A DNA stretch of 8,818 nt from assembly GCA_019417795.1 (NCBI GenBank), contig DXUR01000089.1, positions 1 to 8,818 on the forward strand, in the 5' to 3' direction. Under the pieces are notes generated by a model. That model was not told the DNA's origin. It saw only the letters and a list, made by a program, of their open reading frames with translations, and made no database searches. Both the position numbers and the translations under genes were made by a program. Positions within the stretch are counted from its first letter, which is position 1, and each line of letters begins with the position of its first letter. The stretch comes from Clostridiales bacterium. Its GTDB lineage: Bacteria > Bacillota_A > Clostridia > Oscillospirales > Oscillospiraceae. This document shows positions 1 through 5,587 of the stretch, piece after piece.

Positions 1-288
1 CAGCACCGTGGAGGTGATGCCGTCCACATCGTAATCGCCGAAAACAGCGATGGTCTCATCGTTGGCCAGCGCCTTCTGGATCCGGGCCACCGCCTTGTCC
101 ATGTCCCGCATGAGCATGGGGGAGATCGTCAGAGAGGTTTCCCGCTCCAACGCCTCGGCAGCGGCCTCGGAGGTGGTGATGCCCCGGGCGGCCAGCACCG
201 TGGCCAGCAGACTGGGGTAGCCGGCTTCCTTCAAAAGGGCAGTGTCCTGTTCTGATGCCGTACCGATATGCCATTTCTGATACTTCAT
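1..288 (-). CDS. recJ: Single-stranded-DNA-specific exonuclease RecJ, N-terminal part (cut by window edge)
   Basis: Reading the minus strand from ATG 288-286 gives 96 codons that stay open to the window edge. RecJ is a 5'-3' single-strand DNA exonuclease of the DHH phosphoesterase family, acting in recombinational repair and in mismatch and base excision repair. Visible here are the typical RecJ leader (MKYQKWHIG, then a short helical segment around residues 18-50) and, at residues 85-90, DYDVDG, the first metal-binding motif of DHH enzymes, preceded by AVFG and followed by ITSTVL. The rest of the protein (DHH, DHHA1 and nucleic-acid-binding parts) lies beyond position 1. The start is supported by a G-rich ribosome-binding site at about 294-300 and by a promoter about 60 bp upstream. 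It is the first gene of its unit, separated from the transporter gene upstream by a terminator. DYDVDG also occurs in other DHH proteins, but the N-terminal context fits RecJ best. Confidence 0.88.
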   Translation of the reverse strand, partial: MKYQKWHIGTASEQDTALLKEAGYPSLLATVLAARGITTSEAAAEALERETSLTISPMLMRDMDKAVARIQKALANDETIAVFGDYDVDGITSTVL

Positions 289-315
289 TCGGACACCCCC
301 ATTCTCAAATCAGGC

Positions 316-332
316 GGAACAAACAATGTTCC
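316..332. promoter_or_regulatory. Operator-like inverted repeat in the recJ leader
   Basis: GGAACA, five bases, TGTTCC form a perfect 6-bp inverted repeat. It lies between the predicted recJ -10 box (349-354) and the start codon (288), so it would sit roughly 10-26 bases into the transcript. It could be a repressor site or a small RNA hairpin. It recalls the Gram-positive LexA box, but GAAC and GTTC are seven bases apart instead of four, so LexA binding is not supported. Confidence 0.35.
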
Positions 333-348
333 ACATTAACAAACATAC

Positions 349-377
349 AGTATAGCAGAAAAACACCGGAAGGTAAA
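349..377 (-). promoter_or_regulatory. Sigma-A-type promoter of recJ
   Basis: On the minus strand, TTTACC (372-377) and TATACT (349-354) are separated by exactly 17 bases. The -10 box matches TATAAT at five of six positions; the -35 box is a weaker match. Transcription would start near 342, giving a leader of about 54 bases. It is the best candidate between the upstream terminator and recJ. Confidence 0.6.
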
Positions 378-483
378 GCACATATTTATACAGAAAGGGA
401 CTGTTTCGGCGGCTGAGACTGCTGATTTTTCGATTTCCCGGACAGAACGGGCCATCTTCAACCGAATATGCGGCCGGAAACGC

Positions 484-515
484 AAAAAGCCAGCGCTCCC
501 GTAAGGGAACGCTGG
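484..515 (-). terminator. Rho-independent terminator after the Na/Pi cotransporter gene
   Basis: On the minus strand an 11-bp stem (CCAGCGTTCCC with GGGAGCGCTGG, one G-T wobble) closes a TTAC loop and is followed by CTTTTT. It begins 9 bases past the transporter stop codon at 525-527, and it insulates recJ from the transporter transcript. Confidence 0.9.
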
Positions 516-524
516 CAAGGTTTC

Positions 525-2297
525 TTATTCGGCAGGCTGGTCCTCTGCGGTTTCCGCAGGCAGGACGTACCGGCTCAGGTTCTGCTGAAGCTGGAAGGAG
601 AACTCGTCATTCTTCTTCAGACTGTGGAGATAGGCGTGGGAGGCGGCCTGTTTTTCCTGCTCCTCAATGACGCTGACAGCGATGTTGGAACAGTGGTCAC
701 CCACACGCTCGGCATTGTTCAGCAGATCGTTGAGGATGAAGCCGAGCTGGATGGTGCACTGGCCGCTTTGGAGCCGCCGGATGTGACGGCTGCGGATCTC
801 CTCCGTGAGAAGGTCCATAGTCTCCTCCAGAGGTTCCACCTGCCGAGCCATCTGGGGATCGTCCGACTGGAAGCTGCGCAGGGCGCTGTTCAGCAGATCC
901 TCCAGCAGGGAGGTCAGCACATCCACCTCTTCCCGGGCAATGGTGGAGAAGGCCAACTGCTTTTCATGAAGCTCCTTGGCGGATTCCTGCAGGTTCAGAG
1001 CATGGTCGCCGATGCGCTCAAAGTCTCCGATGGCGTGAAGCAGGCGGGAGACGGTGCGCATATCGGCGGAGGAGGTGCCGTGCTGAGAGATCTGGACCAG
1101 ATAGCCGCCCAGACGGTCCTCATAGGTGTCCAGCTTGTCCTCGTTGGCCAGGATCTGCTCCTCCCGGCTGCCGTCATACTGAATGAACTGGGCCAGAGCC
1201 AGCTGCATGCTTTCCAGTGCCAGAGCGCCCATGCGGTTGGTCATGACGGCGCATTCGCTGACAGCCACGCCGGGGGTCCGCATCAGCCGGGGGTCCAGGA
1301 AGGCGAAGTCAGAGGGCTTGTCCTCCGTGGAGATCACCTTGTTGGCAAGGCGCTCCAACTGCCGGCTGAAGGGCAGCAGCACAAGGGTGGTGCAGACGTT
1401 GAAGATCGTGTGGCAGAATGCGATGCCAACAGCGCCGATGGGCTCTGTCAGGAAGGGCAGATTCAGGAACATCTCGCCGCCAAACAGGGCCAGCAGACCC
1501 AGAGCGGTGCCGATGAGGTTGAAGGAGATGTGGATGACGGACACCCGCTTGGCATTGCGGCTGACGCCGATAGAGGAGATCAGAGCCGTAACGCAGGTGC
1601 CGATGTTCTGGCCCATGATGATGGGGATAGCGATGCCGTAGGTGACGGAGCCGGTCATGGCCAGTGCCTGCAAAATGCCAACGGAGGCGGCGGAGGACTG
1701 GATGATGCCGGTGAAGGCGGCGCCTACCAGCACACCCAGGAAGGGATTGGTGAAGGCAGTCATGAAGTGGGTAAAGTCCGGCATATCTGCCAGAGGAGAC
1801 ACCGCACCGCTCATCAGCTCCATGCCGTACATTAAAATAGAGAAGCCCATCATCACCCGGCCCACGTCCCGGCGGCGCTGCCGCTTGGAGCCCATAATGA
1901 GCAGAATACCGATGAGAGCCAGCAGGGGGGAGAAATTCTTAGGCTTGAGGAAGTTGACAAAGAAGTTCTCGCTTTCGATGCCGGTGAGGGACAGCAGCCA
2001 CGCTGTCAGGGTGGTGCCGATATTGGAACCCATGATGATGCCGATGGTCTGTCCGATCTCCATGACACCGGAGTTCACCAGACCCACCAGCATGACCGTC
2101 ATAGCGGAGGAGGACTGGATGGCGATGGTGATGCCGGCGCCCAGCAGCAGACTTTTGATGGGGTTGGAAGTCATGCGCTTGAGCAGCCGCTCCAGCTTGC
2201 CGCCGGCCATTTTTTCCAGACTTTTGGACATGACCGTCATGCCGTATAAGAAGAAGGCCAGCCCTCCGCACAGGGTAAAGAGAGAGAAAATGTTCAT
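525..2297 (-). CDS. Na+/phosphate cotransporter family protein with C-terminal PhoU-like domain
   Basis: A 590-residue membrane transporter of the type II Na/Pi cotransporter family (NptA/YjbB type), probably moving phosphate across the cytoplasmic membrane with sodium. The first half is hydrophobic and carries the family's duplicated motifs: QSSSA at 61-65 with GSNIGTT at 90-96, then QSSAA at 200-204 with GQNIGTC at 229-235. From about residue 345 the protein is helical and soluble, with two PhoU-type motifs, ERIGDH (427-432) and ERVGDH (530-535). The tail is acidic. An ATG 17 codons upstream (2348) is in frame, but I start at 2297: the leader residues are polar and unlike the family, and an AAAGGGA ribosome-binding site sits about 7 bases before 2297. 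The gene stands alone, closed by a terminator. The direction of phosphate movement (uptake or, as reported for YjbB, export) cannot be read from sequence. No Pho box is evident upstream. Confidence 0.9.
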   Translation of the reverse strand: MNIFSLFTLCGGLAFFLYGMTVMSKSLEKMAGGKLERLLKRMTSNPIKSLLLGAGITIAIQSSSAMTVMLVGLVNSGVMEIGQTIGIIMGSNIGTTLTAWLLSLTGIESENFFVNFLKPKNFSPLLALIGILLIMGSKRQRRRDVGRVMMGFSILMYGMELMSGAVSPLADMPDFTHFMTAFTNPFLGVLVGAAFTGIIQSSAASVGILQALAMTGSVTYGIAIPIIMGQNIGTCVTALISSIGVSRNAKRVSVIHISFNLIGTALGLLALFGGEMFLNLPFLTEPIGAVGIAFCHTIFNVCTTLVLLPFSRQLERLANKVISTEDKPSDFAFLDPRLMRTPGVAVSECAVMTNRMGALALESMQLALAQFIQYDGSREEQILANEDKLDTYEDRLGGYLVQISQHGTSSADMRTVSRLLHAIGDFERIGDHALNLQESAKELHEKQLAFSTIAREEVDVLTSLLEDLLNSALRSFQSDDPQMARQVEPLEETMDLLTEEIRSRHIRRLQSGQCTIQLGFILNDLLNNAERVGDHCSNIAVSVIEEQEKQAASHAYLHSLKKNDEFSFQLQQNLSRYVLPAETAEDQPAE

Positions 2298-2585
2298 ATC
2301 AGATCCCTTTCTGCCCGAAGTATCCATCGGACCAGGTATGCATCTCATTTATAGTATGACATTCTATTCCTGATTATAAGTGGTAAAGCGGGGATGTGCC
2401 TATTGACAAAGCGGACAAAAAAACGGAGAAAACCAACGGCAAGACATACTGTGTGCGCAAACTGACCAAAGAATGTCCGCGGCAGACATACGATGCGCCG
2501 CAGCTTGAAACCAGCCATAAATCGTGATGGTATATTCATAAGTACGGTTAATGTCTGCGGCGGCTGATCTCTGAAATGAACTGTG
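2298..2585. other. Divergent intergenic region, transporter-proximal part: no convincing gene
   Basis: This stretch holds no gene I can support. A perfect TATAAT on the minus strand (2373-2378) could be the -10 box of the phosphate transporter, but no good -35 lies 16-18 bases upstream. Two 13-base arms, 2477-2489 and 2551-2563, are inverted copies with one mismatch and could form a long-range stem. A GTG-started 43-codon reading frame (2396-2527, plus) is Lys/Thr rich but has no proper ribosome-binding site. Base composition is more AT-rich than the neighbouring genes. Confidence 0.5.
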
Positions 2586-2648
2586 AAAAGTGCCAAACGA
2601 AAACGATTTTCCTTGTGCGCGATAACAGTTTTGCACTTTGAGCAAAGT
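2586..2648. promoter_or_regulatory. Palindrome cluster upstream of the binding-protein gene (candidate operators)
   Basis: Three overlapping symmetric elements lie just upstream of the probable promoter. Arms AAAAGTGCCAAAC (2586-2598) and GTTTTGCACTTTG (2628-2640) are inverted copies matching at 11 of 13 positions. Between them GAAAA-CGA-TTTTC (2599-2611) resembles the CG-centred sites of LacI/GalR-type regulators or a degenerate catabolite-responsive element, with about three mismatches to the Bacillus cre consensus. The right arm overlaps a second palindrome, ACTTTG-AG-CAAAGT (2635-2648). This density suggests regulated expression of the importer, but no regulator gene is in the window and the bound protein is unknown. 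Confidence 0.45.
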
Positions 2649-2654
2649 TTAAGA

Positions 2655-2683
2655 TTGAAAGTTTGCTATGTTTGTGCTAAGTT
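2655..2683 (+). promoter_or_regulatory. Probable promoter of the binding-protein gene
   Basis: TTGAAA (2655-2660) matches the -35 consensus at five of six positions and is followed after 17 bases by TAAGTT (2678-2683), a poor -10. An alternative -10, TAATAC at 2683-2688, would need a 15-base spacer from TTTGCT. Either way the start lies near 2690, immediately downstream of the palindrome cluster, giving a leader of about 60 bases. Confidence 0.4.
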
Positions 2684-2691
2684 AATACTGT

Positions 2692-2723
2692 CAGGAATTC
2701 GGCTTTTTGCCGGAAACATCCTG
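2692..2723 (+). other. Stem-loop in the 5' leader of the binding-protein gene
   Basis: CAGGA (2692-2696) pairs with TCCTG (2719-2723), and inside it CGGC (2700-2703) pairs with GCCG (2709-2712) around a TTTTT loop. The structure ends 9 bases before the AAAAGGAG ribosome-binding site (2733-2740). It may protect the mRNA 5' end or tune translation. It is too small, and lacks a recognisable core, to call a riboswitch. Confidence 0.45.
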
Positions 2724-2750
2724 AAAAAATTGAAAAGGAGCAAATGAAGA

Positions 2751-3755
2751 ATGAAGAAGTTGTTTGCACTGTCTCTCGCACTGGTAATGACTCTGTCTCT
2801 GGCTGCCTGCGGCGGCAAGAAGACCGAGGCCCCTGCCGACACCAAGACCGAGACCGAGACCGAGACCGAGACCCCCACTACCGGCGATGTCAAGGTCGCT
2901 GTTGTCCTGAAGACCCTGGCCTCTGAGTACTGGGGCTATGTGGAGACCGGCTGCAAGGCCGCCGCTGATGATCTGGGTGTTAAAGTGGTCGTGGTTGGCC
3001 CCGGCGCTGAGAGCGATATCGAGGGTCAGGTTTCCATGATCGAGCAGCAGATCGGCGCTGGCTGCGACGCCATCGTCTGCGCTCCCAACGATGCTGGTGC
3101 CGCTCAGGGCGCTCTGCAGGCTGCCATCGACGCTGGCATCCCCGTGCTGGCTGTTGACACCAACGTTGGCATCGCTGGCCAGACCTCTTTCGTGGGCACC
3201 TCCAACGTGGACGCTGCTTATGAGGGCGGCAAGTGGGCCATCGAGCAGGCCGGTACCGACGCCAAGGCCGTTATCATCTACGGTCAGGAAGGCGACAACA
3301 CCTCCAACATGCGTATGGAAGGCTATGAGAAGGCCTGCACCGAGGCTGGCGTGGAAGTTCTGGCCAAGCTGTCCGGCAACAACCTGACCGACGGCGCTAC
3401 CAAGGCCATGGAAGACCTGCTGAGCGCTTATCCCGATCAGATCGACATCGTGCTCTGCCACAATGACGATACCGCTATCGGCGCTATGAACGCCTGCAAG
3501 TCCGCCGGCGTGTCTGACATCACCATCGTTGGTTTTGACGGCAACGCTTCCGCCGTGAAGCTGATCCTGGACGGCGAGCTGGTGAAGGCCACCGTCGCTC
3601 AGCAGCCCTATGAGATGGGCTATCAGGTGGTCGAGGCTGCCGTGAAGGCTGTCAAGGGCGAGTCCGTTGACGAAGTCATCAACGCTCCCGTTCAGGTCGT
3701 CAACGCCGAGAACGGCCAGGCTTACCTGGACAACCTGGAGGCCATGAAGGGCTAA
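2751..3755 (+). CDS. Sugar/polyol ABC transporter substrate-binding lipoprotein (RbsB/IbpA class)
   Basis: A 334-residue lipoprotein that should capture a monosaccharide or cyclitol outside the membrane and deliver it to the ATPase and permease downstream. Residues 1-20 are a type II signal peptide: KK, a hydrophobic stretch, then lipobox LAAC with the acylated Cys at 20. Residues 33-40 are a Thr-Glu repeat linker. From residue 47 the protein has the type 1 periplasmic-binding fold (Peripla_BP_4-like): VKVAVVLKT, a Trp at 61, EGDNTSNMRMEGY in the middle, HNDDTAIGA, and IVGFDGNASA with the late Q-P and MG motif. The start at 2751 is chosen over an out-of-frame ATG at 2744 because AAAAGGAG lies 10 bases upstream and the signal peptide begins there. 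Codon use is strongly biased (GCT, GTT, AAC, CTG), as in highly expressed genes. The ligand is not determined: ribose, galactose and inositol relatives all share these motifs. Confidence 0.92.
   Translation: MKKLFALSLALVMTLSLAACGGKKTEAPADTKTETETETETPTTGDVKVAVVLKTLASEYWGYVETGCKAAADDLGVKVVVVGPGAESDIEGQVSMIEQQIGAGCDAIVCAPNDAGAAQGALQAAIDAGIPVLAVDTNVGIAGQTSFVGTSNVDAAYEGGKWAIEQAGTDAKAVIIYGQEGDNTSNMRMEGYEKACTEAGVEVLAKLSGNNLTDGATKAMEDLLSAYPDQIDIVLCHNDDTAIGAMNACKSAGVSDITIVGFDGNASAVKLILDGELVKATVAQQPYEMGYQVVEAAVKAVKGESVDEVINAPVQVVNAENGQAYLDNLEAMKG
2847..2870 (+). repeat. Hexanucleotide tandem repeat (ACCGAG)x4 coding the lipoprotein linker
   Basis: Four perfect tandem copies of ACCGAG encode Thr-Glu x4 (residues 33-40) in the spacer between the lipidated Cys and the folded domain. 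The unit is a multiple of three, so replication slippage would lengthen or shorten the tether by two residues without breaking the frame. Confidence 0.9.
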
Positions 3756-3785
3756 TTCAGCCTGACTGCTATCCATAGCTGAAAA

Positions 3786-3831
3786 GCAAAAAGCCGGAAT
3801 ACAGCGGCAGGTTTTCTGCCGCTGTACTCCG
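3786..3831 (-). terminator. Strong hairpin after the binding-protein gene; T-tract reads on the minus strand
   Basis: CGGAATACAGCGGCAG (3795-3810) and CTGCCGCTGTACTCCG (3816-3831) pair over 16 positions with one mismatch around a GTTTT loop. In the plus direction it is followed by GAAAAG, not T residues, so on the operon mRNA it looks more like a 3'-end stabiliser or processing barrier than an intrinsic terminator. On the minus strand the same hairpin is followed by GGCTTTTTGCTTTT, a proper terminator tail that would stop antisense transcription. Partial termination in the plus direction is still possible. Confidence 0.65.
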
Positions 3832-3945
3832 AAAAGCCGATCATGCGCGTGCCTGCAAGCGGAAACCTGATGGGTTCCCACGGCGGAACGGAGAATTTTC
3901 GGCACGCCGGGATCTGGCAGGAACCATTCTCTGTCTGATCCCGGT

Positions 3946-3971
3946 TACAATACGCACAGAAGAAAACGATT
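3946..3971 (+). promoter_or_regulatory. Possible internal promoter and operator ahead of the ATPase gene
   Basis: TACAAT (3946-3951) matches the -10 consensus at five of six positions, but no recognisable -35 lies 16-18 bases upstream. GAAAACGATT (3962-3971) starts about 10 bases further on, near the expected start of transcription, and repeats exactly the 10-mer at 2599-2608. This may be a regulated internal promoter that needs an activator or is repressed at the start site. Confidence 0.3.
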
Positions 3972-4083
3972 AAACAGCAAGCACATTTCAACGAAAATGA
4001 CCCCGGGAATCGGGATCGAGAGAGCGCTTCCGCTGCGGCGGGAGCGGGTCGGGAATCAGGAAAAAAAGAAAAGAGGGAATTCC

Positions 4084-5586
4084 ATGAGCGAGGATGTCGT
4101 CGAACTGAAACATATTACCAAACGTTTTCCTGGTGTTGTCGCGTTAAAAGATATGTCTATCGGCATCAGACCCGGTGAGATCCACGGTCTGATCGGAGAA
4201 AACGGCGCAGGTAAATCCACCTTGATCAAGGTGCTCACCGGCGTTCACACTCCGGAAGAAGGGGAAATCTTTGTGGACGGCCAGAAGGTCGTTTTCAAAA
4301 ACCCTGTTCAGTCCCGCGAGGCAGGCATCGCCTGTGTGTATCAGGAGCTGAACATCGTCAAGCAGCTGCCTGTCACGGATAACGTTTTTATGGGGCGTGC
4401 CGTTAAGAAGGGATTGCTGCTGGATTATCCCCGGATGCACGCCGAGGCGGAAGAAGCGCTGAAAACACTGGGACATCCGGAGATCAACGTCCACCTGGAG
4501 TGCGGTAAGCTGGGCGTGGGTCAGCAGCAGATGGTGGAGATCGCCAAGGCTGTGTCCCTGGATGCCAAGCTCATTATTATGGATGAGCCCACTTCTTCTT
4601 TGGGTAAGGAAGAGATCGAGCAGTTGATGGAGACCGTCCGGGGCCTGAAGGCCAAGGGCGTGGCCATCCTGTTCGTGTCACATAAACTGGAAGAGCTCTT
4701 TGAGCTCTGCGACCGTGTGACCGTCATGCGTGACGGCGAACACATCATCACCGAGGATACCGTGAACCTCACGGAAGACTCCCTCATCAACGCCATGGTG
4801 GGCCGTACTCTGGATAACCTGTATCCCAAGGAATTCGGCACCAAGGGCGAGGTGTGGCTGGAGGCCAAGGGCCTCAACGAGGCCGGCGTCCTGCACGATG
4901 TCAGCTTTAAGGCCCATGCGGGCCAGATCACCGGCTTTGCGGGCCTCGTCGGCGCAGGCCGCACGGAGACCATGCGGGCGGTGTTCGGCGCTGACAAGCT
5001 GGACAGCGGCGAGATCTACGTCAAGGGCGAGAAGGTACATATCAGAACGCCGAAGGACGCTATCAAGAGAAAAATCGCCTTCCTGACAGAGGACCGTAAG
5101 GGTCAGGGCCTGGTGCTCAACCTGGATGTGCGGACCAATCTGGTCCTGGCCAATATGAAGGGCTTCTCCAACGGTCCCTTCTTGGACAAGGACCGCATTG
5201 AGCAGGCGGGCAATGATAATGTCAGCGCCCTGAAGATCAAGACCCCCTCCCTGAATGAGGTCGTCGGCCAGCTGTCCGGCGGCAACCAGCAGAAGGTGGT
5301 TATCGGCAAGTGGGTCAACACCGACGCCGACATCTTTATTTTCGATGAGCCCACCCGTGGTATCGACGTGGGCGCCAAGATCGAGGTTTACCGGGTCATG
5401 AACGATCTGGTGAAGGCCGGCAAGTGCGTCATCATGGTCTCCTCCGAGCTGCCGGAGATCCTGGCTATGAGCGACCATGTGGTAGTTATGCGCGGCGGCC
5501 GAGTGATGGCTGATATTGACCGGGACACGCCGCACTTCAATTCCGAAGACATCATGAAAGCGGCCTGGGGAGGAGAGTTAGACTGA
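4084..5586 (+). CDS. Sugar/polyol ABC transporter ATP-binding protein (RbsA/MglA/XylG class, two ABC domains)
   Basis: A 500-residue cytoplasmic ATPase with two fused ABC domains, the normal length for this class, energising uptake through the permease downstream. Domain 1 has Walker A GENGAGKST (38-46), Q-loop region VYQELN (85-90), signature LGVGQQQ (143-149), Walker B LIIMDEPT (163-170) and switch His 200. Domain 2 has the family's usual degenerate Walker A GLVGAGRTE (287-295, Arg in place of the catalytic Lys), TEDRKGQGL (335-343), signature LSGGNQQK (397-404) and Walker B IFIFDEPTRGID (417-428). I start at ATG 4084, preceded by AGAGGGA; an in-frame ATG at 3997 has no ribosome-binding site and adds 29 unrelated residues. 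The stop at 5584-5586 is one base before the permease start, so the two are translationally close. Lys codons are often AAA in the first 130 residues and nearly always AAG later. Confidence 0.94.
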   Translation: MSEDVVELKHITKRFPGVVALKDMSIGIRPGEIHGLIGENGAGKSTLIKVLTGVHTPEEGEIFVDGQKVVFKNPVQSREAGIACVYQELNIVKQLPVTDNVFMGRAVKKGLLLDYPRMHAEAEEALKTLGHPEINVHLECGKLGVGQQQMVEIAKAVSLDAKLIIMDEPTSSLGKEEIEQLMETVRGLKAKGVAILFVSHKLEELFELCDRVTVMRDGEHIITEDTVNLTEDSLINAMVGRTLDNLYPKEFGTKGEVWLEAKGLNEAGVLHDVSFKAHAGQITGFAGLVGAGRTETMRAVFGADKLDSGEIYVKGEKVHIRTPKDAIKRKIAFLTEDRKGQGLVLNLDVRTNLVLANMKGFSNGPFLDKDRIEQAGNDNVSALKIKTPSLNEVVGQLSGGNQQKVVIGKWVNTDADIFIFDEPTRGIDVGAKIEVYRVMNDLVKAGKCVIMVSSELPEILAMSDHVVVMRGGRVMADIDRDTPHFNSEDIMKAAWGGELD

Positions 5587-5587
5587 T

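Larger units (their letters stand above)
3756..4083. other. Intercistronic gap between binding protein and ATPase
   Basis: This 328-bp stretch separates two genes of one importer and contains no gene I can support. It holds a 16-bp hairpin near its start (3795-3831), a possible -10 box TACAAT (3946-3951) without a good -35, and a second copy of GAAAACGATT (3962-3971). A purine-rich run leads to the ATPase ribosome-binding site. The 29 in-frame codons from ATG 3997 lack a ribosome-binding site and family similarity, so I treat them as untranslated. Confidence 0.6.

Noticed and set aside
468..1835. Long plus-strand open frame (455 codons) antisense to the phosphate transporter
   Set aside because: The minus-strand frame has clear Na/Pi cotransporter and PhoU motifs. 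The antisense product has no recognisable domain and starts inside a terminator.
2396..2527. 43-codon plus-strand frame starting with GTG
   Set aside because: The only G-rich stretch touches the start codon, leaving no proper Shine-Dalgarno spacing, and I recognise no family. It is kept only as part of the intergenic observation.
2599..2611. Catabolite-responsive element (CcpA site)
   Set aside because: About three mismatches to the Bacillus cre consensus and symmetry not centred on CG. I record it as an unknown operator-like site instead.
2345..2645. Two minus-strand frames of 81 and 83 codons between the transporter and the binding protein
   Set aside because: They overlap each other in different frames, have odd residue composition and no ribosome-binding site, and cover the inverted repeats.
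2692..2723. Riboswitch in the binding-protein leader
   Set aside because: The leader is only about 60 bases and has a single small stem-loop, with no conserved aptamer core I can recognise.
2691..3905. Long minus-strand open frame (404 codons) over the binding-protein gene
   Set aside because: It exists because the plus-strand gene avoids TTA, CTA and TCA codons. It has no ribosome-binding site, its protein is a low-complexity mix of Gly, Leu, Val and Asp, and the plus-strand gene is unmistakable.
3997..4083. 29-residue N-terminal extension of the ATPase from ATG 3997
   Set aside because: No ribosome-binding site precedes it, the residues do not fit the family, and ATG 4084 has AGAGGGA at good spacing and gives the usual length of 500.
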